Below, piece after piece: positions 51,422 to 59,737 of a stretch of 64,000 bases of DNA (the first letter of the stretch is position 1; every line of letters starts with the position of its first letter). The DNA lies in contig NC_013521.1 of the NCBI RefSeq assembly GCF_000024925.1, positions 1,736,001 through 1,800,000 on the forward strand, read 5' to 3'. The position numbers were made by a program, and so were the translations under genes. This DNA is from Sanguibacter keddieii DSM 10542. GTDB lineage: Bacteria > Actinomycetota > Actinomycetes > Actinomycetales > Cellulomonadaceae. The notes beneath the pieces are model-generated. The model had not been told where the DNA came from, searched no databases, and was given only the letters and a program-made list of their open reading frames with translations.

Positions 51422-51961
51422 TCAGGTGAGCAGGTCGAGGATCCGGTCGACGTTGGCGATCGCGCCCTCCTCCGTCAGGACGCCGAGCAGCAGGTCAGAC
51501 CCGGTGCCGTAGACGGCTGAGAGCAGCAGCGCGGCGTCAGGCTCACCGCCGGGCAGGTCGACGCTGAAGATGTCGACCAGCCGCTGGTAGCGAGTGCGGA
51601 ACTCCTCGGCGAGGGTCGGGTCGTCGGTGGCCCCCCGCTCGAAGGCTGTCACGACCCGGGTCTCCCGCGTGCGCTCGTCGTCGAGCGGGAGCAGCTCGAG
51701 CAGCAGGGCGCGCAGCCGGGGTGTGCCGCCTGCGGGGTGCGCGACGCTCGCGGCCTCGAGGCGCTCGGCCAGGCGCCCGACCTGGTGGTCGACGGCGGCG
51801 ACGAGCAAGCCGTGCCGGTTGCCGAAGTGGTGCTGGATGGCGCCGGTGGTGACCCCGGCGGCCTGTGCGACCTCGCGCAGCGGCATCGCCGGGGGGTGCG
51901 GTGTACCGAGGATCGTCACCGCTGCGGCGACGAGCGCAGCGCGCGCCTGGTCGTCTGACAT
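51422..51961 (-). CDS. TetR-family transcriptional regulator
   Basis: A 179-residue repressor with an N-terminal helix-turn-helix (MPLREVAQAAGVTTGAIQHH, then FGNRHGLL) and a variable ligand-binding C-terminus. GGAGGG lies 7 nt before ATG 51961. It is divergent from a DUF418 membrane-protein gene, and an 18-bp palindrome sits in the 93-bp gap at the DUF418 promoter (52026-52043). It probably represses that gene and may control itself. The inducer is unknown. Confidence 0.9.
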   Translation of the reverse strand: MSDDQARAALVAAAVTILGTPHPPAMPLREVAQAAGVTTGAIQHHFGNRHGLLVAAVDHQVGRLAERLEAASVAHPAGGTPRLRALLLELLPLDDERTRETRVVTAFERGATDDPTLAEEFRTRYQRLVDIFSVDLPGGEPDAALLLSAVYGTGSDLLLGVLTEEGAIANVDRILDLLT

Positions 51962-52025
51962 CCTCTGTCCCTCCGTCGTGCCGTCATGCCGTCGTGGCGT
52001 CGGGGGAGACTCTACCGACGCACCC

Positions 52026-52043
52026 ACATAACACTTGTAATGT
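52026..52043. promoter_or_regulatory. Candidate TetR operator
   Basis: ACATAACACTTGTAATGT, arms ACATnACA / TGTnATGT around a 2-bp centre. It overlaps the DUF418 promoter, ending on the first base of its -10 hexamer, and lies 65 bp from the tetR start codon. Confidence 0.65.
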
Positions 52044-52048
52044 AGCGT
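52043..52048 (+). promoter_or_regulatory. -10 hexamer of DUF418 gene (leaderless)
   Basis: TAGCGT, 6 nt before the ATG at 52055 and directly adjoining the operator-like palindrome. Confidence 0.55.
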
Positions 52049-52054
52049 GGTGTC

Positions 52055-53299
52055 ATGGCAACCACCGCACAGCCCGCACGCCCACCAGCAGCAGGCCGCG
52101 TCCTGGCTCCCGACCTGGCCCGGGGCCTCATGCTGCTCCTCATCGCCCTGGCGAACGTGCCCTGGCACACCGCCGGCTCCGGCTCCTCGGGCCGGACCAC
52201 CTACGACCCGGACGGCAGCCTCCCGGACCGCGTCTGGCAGGCCGTCGCGACCGCCACGGTCGACGGCCGCAGCTACCCGCTCTTCGCCTTCCTCTTCGGC
52301 TACGGCATCTGGCAGCTCTACTCCCGCCAGGTCCGGTCGGGGACCCCACCACGCGAGGCCCACCGGCTGCTGCGCCGCCGCCACACCTGGATGCTGGTGT
52401 TCGGCGCGGTCCACGCCGCACTCCTGTGGGGCGGCGACATCCTCGGCGCCTACGGGCTCGTCGGACTGCTCGTCTGCTGGCTCCTGCTCGACCGTCGTGA
52501 CCGGACCCTCGCCGTCTGGGCGGGCACCCTCGGCGGCCTGCTCGTGGTGGCAGCGACCGTGACAGTGGTCGCCGGGGTCCTCGTCGGCGCCCCCGGGGGA
52601 CCAGGCGACCCCGCCGACCTGCCGGACCCGGCCGCGGCCGAGGGCTACGCCGCGTCTGTCGCCCTCCGGTCGGGCATGTGGCTCGTCGTCACCGTCGGCC
52701 AAGGGGTCCTCACGCTCGCCGTCCCCGCGGCTGTGCTCCTTGGGATCCTCGCCGCCCGTCACGGCGTCCTCGAGCACCCTGACGCGCACCGCAGGCTGCT
52801 CCTGGCCACGGCCGCGACGGGCATCCCGCTCGCCTGGGGTGCCGGTGCCCTCGCCGTCGCCCAGGCCGCAGGGGCCCTGCCCGGCATCGCCCCCTGGACC
52901 TTCGACGTGCTGGTCGTCGCGACCGGTCTCGCCGGCGGGCTGGGGTACGCCGCAGCCTTCGCCCTCGTCGCGGCCGCCTGGCAGCGCCGAGGCCTGGGCC
53001 GTGCTGGTGACGCCCTCGTGGCTGTCGGCAGGCGGTCCATGACCTGCTACCTGCTGCAGTCGCTGCTCTTCGCCCCGGTCCTGGCCGCCTGGGGCCTCGG
53101 CCTCGGGACGGGCCTCACCGACTGGCAGGTCGCCCTCTACGCCGTCGCCGTCTGGCTCGTCACCGTCGCGGTCGCCGTCTGGCTCGACCGGACGGGGCGC
53201 CGCGGGCCCTTCGAGCGGCTCCTGCGCCACCTGGCGTACCCGCGGCCGACGCTCAGCCCAGAGACCACCCGCGACGCCTCGACAACCAGGACCGGCTAG
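52055..53299 (+). CDS. DUF418 family membrane protein
   Basis: A 414-residue polytopic membrane protein with about ten helices. The family opening RVLAPDLARGLMLLLIALAN and the internal YPLFAFLFGYGIWQLYSRQ are typical, as is the DUF418 C-terminal half with RRSMTCYLLQSLLFA. The function of the family is not settled; acyl transfer or export has been suggested for relatives. It is likely repressed by the divergent TetR protein. Its last 47 bp overlap the end of the convergent phosphotransferase gene. Confidence 0.87.
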   Translation: MATTAQPARPPAAGRVLAPDLARGLMLLLIALANVPWHTAGSGSSGRTTYDPDGSLPDRVWQAVATATVDGRSYPLFAFLFGYGIWQLYSRQVRSGTPPREAHRLLRRRHTWMLVFGAVHAALLWGGDILGAYGLVGLLVCWLLLDRRDRTLAVWAGTLGGLLVVAATVTVVAGVLVGAPGGPGDPADLPDPAAAEGYAASVALRSGMWLVVTVGQGVLTLAVPAAVLLGILAARHGVLEHPDAHRRLLLATAATGIPLAWGAGALAVAQAAGALPGIAPWTFDVLVVATGLAGGLGYAAAFALVAAAWQRRGLGRAGDALVAVGRRSMTCYLLQSLLFAPVLAAWGLGLGTGLTDWQVALYAVAVWLVTVAVAVWLDRTGRRGPFERLLRHLAYPRPTLSPETTRDASTTRTG

Positions 53300-54212
53300 C
53301 GTCCCGGTACCAGGCCTGGTGGGCGCGCAGGTACGGCGAGGTCTCGACGTGGTCCTGCGCGGCCGCCCAGGTGAGGTACCCGAGCAGCAACGCCAGCACG
53401 CCGTCCACGAGGTCCGGGTCGACGTCCCGGGTGAGCGGCTCCCGGGCGAGCAGCGCGTCCGCGTCGACGCCGTCGCCGTGCGCCTGGACGAGCAGCGAGA
53501 CCATGTCGAACCAGGCAGGACCCGCCGCGACGAAGTTCCAGTCGACGGCCACCGCGCCGCTGTCCGTCAGGAGCACGTTGTCGTCGCGGACGTCCGTGTG
53601 GACGACGGTGGTCGCGGGGGAGGCAAGCATCCGCTCGGCGAGCCCGACGCAGGTGTCGCGCCAGGGCGGCTCGAGCCTGCGGACCAGGTCGAGCTCCGTG
53701 GCGAGCTCGTCGGCGAGCAGCGGGACGACCAGCCCCGGGGGCGGGGGCGTGAGCAGCCGGGCGTTCTCGGTGAGCATCGCCAGCACGAGGTCGAGCTCGT
53801 CCTCCTGCCAGGGCCGCCGCGGGTGCTGCCCCTCGACGTCCTCCATCACAGCGACGAACCACGGGCCGTGCTCGAGGGTCCAGAGCGCTCGCGGGGCGTG
53901 CACACCGGCGGGCAGGCCCGCCGTGACCTCGCACTCACGCCGGTAGGCGTCGACCACCCAGGACGCGGTCTCGGACGACGCGGCCTTGACGAACACCCGG
54001 CGCCCGTCGGCGAGGAGCAGGCGCGACGCCAGACCCGGCGTGAAGCCGGAGTCCTGCGACCGGGCCTCGACCACCAGGGCGCCGAGCCGGGACTCGACGG
54101 CCTCGCGCACGCCGACCGGCAGCGAGGACCACCGGGGCCGCAGCGCGGTCGCCCCGGTCGGCACCGCGCCCCCGCGCACGGGAGGCGCGGACGCCGTGTC
54201 GCCGCTGCTCAT
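53253..54212 (-). CDS. Aminoglycoside/choline-kinase-like phosphotransferase
   Basis: A 319-residue APH-fold protein. The catalytic loop is VVHTDVRDDNVLL (HxDxxxxN) and the metal-binding Asp is in VDWNFVAAG. The N-terminal ATP-binding lobe has RRVFVKAA with the likely Lys. Substrate is unknown: APH-fold enzymes act on antibiotics, choline, fructosamine and others, and nothing here points to drug resistance. ATG 54212 stands 1 bp after a 17-bp tandem repeat array that fills the gap to metH. The C-terminus overlaps the convergent DUF418 gene by 47 bp. Confidence 0.85.
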   Translation of the reverse strand: MSSGDTASAPPVRGGAVPTGATALRPRWSSLPVGVREAVESRLGALVVEARSQDSGFTPGLASRLLLADGRRVFVKAASSETASWVVDAYRRECEVTAGLPAGVHAPRALWTLEHGPWFVAVMEDVEGQHPRRPWQEDELDLVLAMLTENARLLTPPPPGLVVPLLADELATELDLVRRLEPPWRDTCVGLAERMLASPATTVVHTDVRDDNVLLTDSGAVAVDWNFVAAGPAWFDMVSLLVQAHGDGVDADALLAREPLTRDVDPDLVDGVLALLLGYLTWAAAQDHVETSPYLRAHQAWYRDASRSWLSRRRGWSLG

Positions 54213-54213
54213 G

Positions 54214-54298
54214 GCTCCGTCACAGACAACGCTCCGTCACAGACATCGCCCCGTGACAGACATCGCCCCGTCACACTCATCGCCCCGTCACACCGAGA
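54214..54298. repeat. 17-bp tandem repeat, five units, between metH and the phosphotransferase
   Basis: Five 17-bp units starting at 54214, 54231, 54248, 54265 and 54282, with consensus gccccgtcacagacatc. They fill the intergenic gap. The last unit contains the metH stop codon (minus strand), and the first ends next to the phosphotransferase start. Confidence 0.88.
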
Positions 54299-57200
54299 AG
54301 TACTTCGCGGCCGGGTGGTGGAACACGATCGCGTCGGTCGACTGCTCAGGGTGCAGCTGGAGCTCGTCGGAGAGCACGACGCCGACGCGCTCGGCGCGCA
54401 GCAGCTCCATCACCTTGCGGCGGTCCTCCATGTCGGGGCATGCCGGGTAGCCGAGGGAGAACCGGGCGCCGCGGTAGTCGACCTTGAACATGCCGTCGAG
54501 GTCTGCGGGGTCCTCGGCGGCGAAGCCGAGCTCTTCGCGGACGCGGGAGTGCCAGAACTCCGCGAGGGACTCGGTGAGCTGCACCGAGAGGCCGTGCAGC
54601 TCCATGTACTCGCGGTACCGGTTCTCGGCGAACAGCCGGGCGGTGTGCGGGTCGACGGAGGCGCCCACCGTCACCAGCTGGAAGGCGACGACGTCGACCT
54701 CGCCTGAGTCCTTCGGCCGGACGAAGTCGGCGAGGCACAGGTGCCGGTCGCGGCGCTGCCGGGGGAAGGTGAAGCGCATGCGCTCCGTGCCCGGCTCGCC
54801 GCCCGAGCCGCCGTCCGGGCCCTCGTGGTGCAGGATCACCATGTCGTCGCCGTCGGCCACGGCGGGGAAGTAGCCGTAGACCACCGACGGGTCGAACATG
54901 TCCTCGGTCTTGATGCGGTCGAGCCAGTCGCGCAGCCGCGGGCGCCCCTCGACCTCGACGAGCTCTTCGTAGCTGGCGGAGTCGTCGGCACGGGAGGGCT
55001 TGAGGCCCCACTGGCCCATGAAGGTCGCGCGCTCGTCGAGGAACGCGGCGTAGTCGGCGAGCTGGATGCCCTTGACGATGCGCGACCCCCAGAACGGCGG
55101 CGTCGGCACGGGGTTGTCGGAGGCGATGTCCGAGCGCGGGGGGAGGTCCTCGTCGGCGGTCTGCGTGACGGTGACCGTCGCGTGGCGGCGCTTCTTGAGC
55201 GCGGGCAGCCCGACGGCGGCGACGTCCTCCCCTCGGGCGACCCGGACGAGCGGCTCCATGAGGCGCAGCCCCTCGAAGGCGTCGCGGGCGTACCGGACCT
55301 GGCCGTCGTAGACGGCGTCGAGGTCGTCCTCGACGTAGGTGCGGGTCAGCGCCGCGCCGCCGAGCAGCACGGGGTACTTCTGCGCCAGGCCGCGCGCGTT
55401 GAGCTCTTCGAGGTTCTCGCGCATGACGACGGTCGACTTCACGAGCAGCCCGCTCATGCCGATGACGTCGGCGTGGTGCTCCTCGGCGGCCTCGATCATC
55501 GCGGCGATGGTCTGCTTGATGCCGATGTTGACGACCGTGTAGCCGTTGTTGGTGAGGATGATGTCGACGAGGTTCTTGCCGATGTCGTGCACGTCGCCGC
55601 GCACCGTCGCGAGCACGATGGTGCCCTTGCCGGCCTCGTCGGTCTTCTCCATGTGCGGCTCGAGGTACGCCACGGCCGTCTTCATGGCCTCGGCGGACTG
55701 CAGCACGAAGGGCAGCTGCATCTCGCCCTTCCCGAACAGCTCTCCGACCACCTTCATGCCCTCGAGCAGGTGGTCGTTGATGATCGCGAGGGCCGTCATG
55801 CCCTCGCCGAGCGCGAGGTCGAGGTCGGTGTCGAGGCCCTTGAGGTCGCCGTCGAGGATGCGCCGCTCGAGCCGCTCCCCGAGGGGGAGCGCGGCGAGCT
55901 CGGCGGCCCGCTGGTCCTTGAGCGCCGCGGTGTCGACGCCGGCGAAGAGGTCGAGGAGGCGTGCGAGCGGGTCGAAGGTCATCGCGCCGTCGGCGTCGTA
56001 CTCGCGGCGGTCCCACACGAGGTCGAGGGCCGCCTTGCGCTGCTCGTCGGGGATCTTGGCGAGGGGCAGGATCTTCGCGGCGTGCACGATCGCCGAGTCG
56101 AGCCCGGCCTGGACCGCCTCGTGCAGGAACACCGAGTTGAGCACGACGCGCGCGGCGGGGTTGAGCCCGAAGGACACGTTCGAGACACCGAGGGTCGTGT
56201 GCACCCCTGGGTACTTCGCCTTGAGCGCACGGATCGCCTCGATGGTCTCGATGGCGTCGCGTCGGGTCTCCTCCTGGCCGGTGGCGATCGGGAAGGTCAG
56301 GGTGTCGACGATGATGTCGGCGACGTCCATGCCCCACCGGCCGGTGAGGTCGTCGACGAGCCGGCTCGCGATCGCGAGCTTGGTCTTGGCGGTGCGTGCC
56401 TGGCCCTCCTCGTCGATGGTGAGGGCGATGACGGCCGCGCCGTGCTCCTTGACCAGCGGCATGATGCGCCCGTAGCGCGAGGTCTCGCCGTCGCCGTCCT
56501 CGAAGTTCACCGAGTTGACCACGCCGCGTCCGCCGACGAGCTCGAGGCCGGCCTGGATGACGGGCGGCTCGGTCGAGTCGATGACGAGGGGCAGCGTCGA
56601 GGCCGACGCGAGGCGCGACACCACGGAGCGCACGTCGGCCACGCCGTCGCGGCCCACGTAGTCCACGCACACGTCGAGCAGGTGCGCGCCGTCGCGGGTC
56701 TGCGCGCGGGCGATCTGCACGCACTCGTCCCAGTCCTCGGCGAGCATCGCCTCGCGGAAGGCCTTGGAGCCGTTGGCGTTGGTGCGCTCGCCGATGGCCA
56801 GGAACGAGGCGTCCTGGTCGAAGTCCACGTGCGTGTAGAGGCTCGCGACGCCCTTCTCGGGCTCGGGGGTGCGCTCGACGACGGGCGCCCCACCCACGGC
56901 GTCGACCACGGCCCGCAGGTGCTCGGGCGTCGTGCCGCAGCACCCGCCGACGAGGCCGAGGCCGAACTCGCGGACGAACTGCTGGTGCGCCACCGCGAGC
57001 TCGGCCGGGCTCAGCGGGTAGTGCGCGCCGTTCGCGCCCAGCACCGGGAGCCCGGCGTTGGGCATGCAGGTGACCGGGACGGCCGAGTGCTTGGCGAGGT
57101 GGCGCAGGTGCTCGCTCATCTCCGCGGGACCCGTCGCGCAGTTGAGGCCGATCGAGTCGATGCCGAGCGCGGCGAGCGTGGTGAGCGCCGCACCGATCTC

Positions 57201-57818
57201 GGAGCCCATGAGCATGGTGCCCGTCGCCTCGACGGTCACCTGGACGAAGATCGGCACCTCGACGCCGGACTCGGCCATGGCCTTCTTCGACCCGTTGACC
57301 GCCGCCTTCGTCTGGAGGAGGTCCTGGCTGGTCTCGACGAGGATCGCGTCGGCACCGCCCGCGACGAGACCGGCGGCCTGCTGCGCGAAGGTGTCGCGCA
57401 GGTGCGCGTAGCTCGTGTGCCCGAGGCTCGGCAGCTTGGTGCCCGGCCCCATCGAGCCGAGGACCCAGCGTGGCTTGTCGGGCGTGGCGTGCTTGTCGGC
57501 GCTGCGCCGCGCGACCCGTGCACCCGCCTCGGCGAGCTCGAAGATGCGGTCGTCGATCCCGTAGTCGCCGAGGTTCGACCAGTTGGCCCCGAAGGTGTTG
57601 GTCTCCACGCAGTCGACGCCGACCGCGAAGTACGCGTCGTGGACCGACTCGACGACGTCGGGCCGGGTGACGTTGAGGATCTCGTTGCAGCCCTCGAGCC
57701 CCTGGAAGTCGTCGAGGCTGAGGTCGGCCGCCTGCAGCATTGTGCCCATCGCGCCGTCGGCGACGACGACCCGGGTGGCGATGGCGGACTTCAGGGCAGC
57801 AGCGCGCGCGGTGAGCAT
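54288..57818 (-). CDS. metH: Cobalamin-dependent methionine synthase
   Basis: A 1176-residue four-module enzyme that methylates homocysteine using methyltetrahydrofolate and B12. The homocysteine module has VVADGAMGTMLQ and zinc Cys in GLNCATGP and GGCCGTTPEH. The pterin module has AIGERTNANGSKAF. The B12 module has DVHDIGKNLVDIILTNNGYT with the Co-binding His. The C-terminal module is the AdoMet-dependent reactivation domain. Length matches the family. TAGACT 6 nt before the ATG implies a leaderless mRNA, leaving no room for a riboswitch. Confidence 0.97.
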   Translation of the reverse strand: MLTARAAALKSAIATRVVVADGAMGTMLQAADLSLDDFQGLEGCNEILNVTRPDVVESVHDAYFAVGVDCVETNTFGANWSNLGDYGIDDRIFELAEAGARVARRSADKHATPDKPRWVLGSMGPGTKLPSLGHTSYAHLRDTFAQQAAGLVAGGADAILVETSQDLLQTKAAVNGSKKAMAESGVEVPIFVQVTVEATGTMLMGSEIGAALTTLAALGIDSIGLNCATGPAEMSEHLRHLAKHSAVPVTCMPNAGLPVLGANGAHYPLSPAELAVAHQQFVREFGLGLVGGCCGTTPEHLRAVVDAVGGAPVVERTPEPEKGVASLYTHVDFDQDASFLAIGERTNANGSKAFREAMLAEDWDECVQIARAQTRDGAHLLDVCVDYVGRDGVADVRSVVSRLASASTLPLVIDSTEPPVIQAGLELVGGRGVVNSVNFEDGDGETSRYGRIMPLVKEHGAAVIALTIDEEGQARTAKTKLAIASRLVDDLTGRWGMDVADIIVDTLTFPIATGQEETRRDAIETIEAIRALKAKYPGVHTTLGVSNVSFGLNPAARVVLNSVFLHEAVQAGLDSAIVHAAKILPLAKIPDEQRKAALDLVWDRREYDADGAMTFDPLARLLDLFAGVDTAALKDQRAAELAALPLGERLERRILDGDLKGLDTDLDLALGEGMTALAIINDHLLEGMKVVGELFGKGEMQLPFVLQSAEAMKTAVAYLEPHMEKTDEAGKGTIVLATVRGDVHDIGKNLVDIILTNNGYTVVNIGIKQTIAAMIEAAEEHHADVIGMSGLLVKSTVVMRENLEELNARGLAQKYPVLLGGAALTRTYVEDDLDAVYDGQVRYARDAFEGLRLMEPLVRVARGEDVAAVGLPALKKRRHATVTVTQTADEDLPPRSDIASDNPVPTPPFWGSRIVKGIQLADYAAFLDERATFMGQWGLKPSRADDSASYEELVEVEGRPRLRDWLDRIKTEDMFDPSVVYGYFPAVADGDDMVILHHEGPDGGSGGEPGTERMRFTFPRQRRDRHLCLADFVRPKDSGEVDVVAFQLVTVGASVDPHTARLFAENRYREYMELHGLSVQLTESLAEFWHSRVREELGFAAEDPADLDGMFKVDYRGARFSLGYPACPDMEDRRKVMELLRAERVGVVLSDELQLHPEQSTDAIVFHHPAAKYFSV

Positions 57819-57824
57819 GGAGCC

Positions 57825-57830
57825 AGTCTA
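57825..57830 (-). promoter_or_regulatory. -10 hexamer of metH (leaderless)
   Basis: TAGACT on the minus strand, 6 nt before the ATG at 57818. Confidence 0.55.
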
Positions 57831-57907
57831 GGGACGACGCCCGACAGCCAGGCGGGCGCCCGCCAGGTGGTCGGCTGCCGGGCGGGTGCCCTCGGGGTGC
57901 GGGCTGC

Positions 57908-58786
57908 TCAGACCTGGTCCCGCCACGAGTGCTGCGGCTCGAAGCCGAGCACGCGCCGCGCCTTGTCGATCGACAGCAGCGTCTCGTGCGTGCCCAGGGT
58001 CCCGCGCACCGGGACGCCGGGGAACTCGGCCGCCGCGAGCTCGGCGCTGCTGCGGCTCATCACGGTGTCGGCGTTGGCGACGACGAACACCTCGAAGCCG
58101 GGCCGGCCGTGCTCGAGCGACCGTCGGACCGCCTGCGCCCCGTCCCGGGCGTCGATGTAGCCCCAGGCGTTCCAGCGGCGCAGCGAGGGGTCGGCGTCGA
58201 ACCCGGGGAAGGCCGCGTAGTCGTGGGGCTCCATGACGTTCGAGAACCGCAGGGCGTGGATCATCAGCGACGGGTCCTGGCGGCACATCTGCTCGGCGGT
58301 GTGCTCGCCGAGCAGCTTGGACAGCGAGTACGAGCTCTCGGGGCGGCCCGGGTACTCCTCGTCCACCGGGAGGTATGGCGGGGGAGTCTCGAAGGGCAGG
58401 CCGAGGACCGTCTCGCTCGACGCCCACACGACGGTGCGGATCCCCGCGGTGCGCGCCGCGGAGAAGACGTTGTACGTCGAGACCGTGTTCGTCTCGAAGA
58501 TCACGTGGTCGGGGAACCCGCCAGGGGCGGGGATCGCCGCGAGGTGCACGACGGCGTCGACGCCGCGGTACCGGTCGTCGACCGCGGTGAGCACCGCGAC
58601 GGTCTGACCCAGGTCGGTGAGGTCGGCCCGCACGTACGCGCAGCCCTGGTCGGCGGGCGGCGGTGCGACGTCGACGTTGACCACCTCGTAGCCGTGCTCG
58701 AGCAGGTCGGCGACGCAGGCGCGCCCGAGCTTGCCGCTGCCGCCGGTGACGACGACGCGTCGTGCCTGGTCCGTGGTCCTGTCCAT
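57908..58786 (-). CDS. NAD-dependent epimerase/dehydratase family protein
   Basis: A 292-residue extended-SDR protein. The Rossmann glycine motif is VVVTGGSGKLGRACV (about 11-25), followed by VVHLAAIPAPG, SSETVLG and the catalytic YSLSK (YxxxK). It should oxidise, epimerise or dehydrate a sugar nucleotide or related substrate; which one cannot be told. AGGAG is close to ATG 58786. It lies upstream of metH on the same strand but metH has its own promoter. Confidence 0.88.
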   Translation of the reverse strand: MDRTTDQARRVVVTGGSGKLGRACVADLLEHGYEVVNVDVAPPPADQGCAYVRADLTDLGQTVAVLTAVDDRYRGVDAVVHLAAIPAPGGFPDHVIFETNTVSTYNVFSAARTAGIRTVVWASSETVLGLPFETPPPYLPVDEEYPGRPESSYSLSKLLGEHTAEQMCRQDPSLMIHALRFSNVMEPHDYAAFPGFDADPSLRRWNAWGYIDARDGAQAVRRSLEHGRPGFEVFVVANADTVMSRSSAELAAAEFPGVPVRGTLGTHETLLSIDKARRVLGFEPQHSWRDQV

Positions 58787-58896
58787 GAGACTCCTGTCGT
58801 GGGTGCAGAGGGTGACGCGCGAGCCGGGTACCGGCCGTGGCGGGGGTGAGGTGGTGAGACCAGGCAGCAGAGGGTGTCCTGAGCCTGCAGAGCACC

Positions 58897-59616
58897 TCAG
58901 TCGATCGTCGCGCCCTCGAGGATCGCGCTCAGCGCGTCACGGCCCTCGGTGTCGTCGGCGTGCGTGGTGAGCGCGAGCGCCAGGACGACACCTGTGCCGT
59001 CGTCGCCCTCGACGATCACGACCGTCGAGCTCTGGGCGAGCTGCTCCCCGGACGGGCCCTCGAGCAGCCCGGAGACCACGTGGGACGGGTACCCGTCCGT
59101 CGTGCCGTCGGTCCCCTCGGGGATCTCCGACTCGTAGCCCAGTCCCGCCGCGTCGTGGGTCGCGAAGACGTCCTCTGCCGTGAGCCCCGAGGGCAGCGGC
59201 TCGACGGTGACCACGACGTTCGACGCGAAGGCCTCGTAGGGCTCGGGGTCCACCGCGACGAGCACGATCGACGGGACGTCCGCGGCGGCGTCCGACGGCT
59301 GCCAGCCCTCGGGGATCTCGAGGGTGAGCTCGGTGCCGGTGCCCGTGAGGTCGACGACCTGGGTGCCGTCGACCGAGGTGCTGCCGGACGTGTCGTCCGC
59401 GTCGTCGGTGGCGGTCGAGTCGTCGGTGGGCTCCTCAGAAGGCTCGCTGGTCGGCTCGTCGGTCGTGTCGTCGGTGGGGTCCGTCGTCGGCTCGGCGCTC
59501 GCGGTGCTCGTGACCTCGGAGGTGACCTTCTCGGTCTCGCCGCCCGAGCACCCGGCCAGCCCCAGTCCTGCCACGGCGAGCAGTGCGGTCGACCGGACGA
59601 GCAGGGGGGTGCGCAT
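58897..59616 (-). CDS. LpqN-like secreted lipoprotein
   Basis: A 239-residue predicted lipoprotein: signal peptide with lipobox GLAGCSG, then a ~50-residue linker of Thr/Asp/Glu/Ser, then a beta-rich domain starting LTLEIPEGWQPSD with later VVVTVEPLPSGLTAEDVF. The domain resembles the actinobacterial LpqN family, whose role is not established. ATG 59616 has GGAG about 7 nt upstream. It follows the topoisomerase A gene on the same strand with a 121-bp gap. Confidence 0.78.
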   Translation of the reverse strand: MRTPLLVRSTALLAVAGLGLAGCSGGETEKVTSEVTSTASAEPTTDPTDDTTDEPTSEPSEEPTDDSTATDDADDTSGSTSVDGTQVVDLTGTGTELTLEIPEGWQPSDAAADVPSIVLVAVDPEPYEAFASNVVVTVEPLPSGLTAEDVFATHDAAGLGYESEIPEGTDGTTDGYPSHVVSGLLEGPSGEQLAQSSTVVIVEGDDGTGVVLALALTTHADDTEGRDALSAILEGATID

Positions 59617-59737
59617 GGGGAGTCTCCAGGGGGTCGCGGGTGTCACCACGCAGATCGTGGCGACGCTGCGATTCTCTCCGCACATCGCCGCGACCGCACG
59701 GCGAGAGGGCCCTGCACCCCCGGCACGGCTCCCGGTG

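Noticed and set aside
53253-54212. Antibiotic-resistance phosphotransferase
   Set aside because: The APH fold is clear but shared by many metabolic kinases, and there is no mobile element or resistance context.
54741-58160. Long plus-strand open frame opposite metH
   Set aside because: Antisense shadow of metH with biased composition and no recognisable domain.
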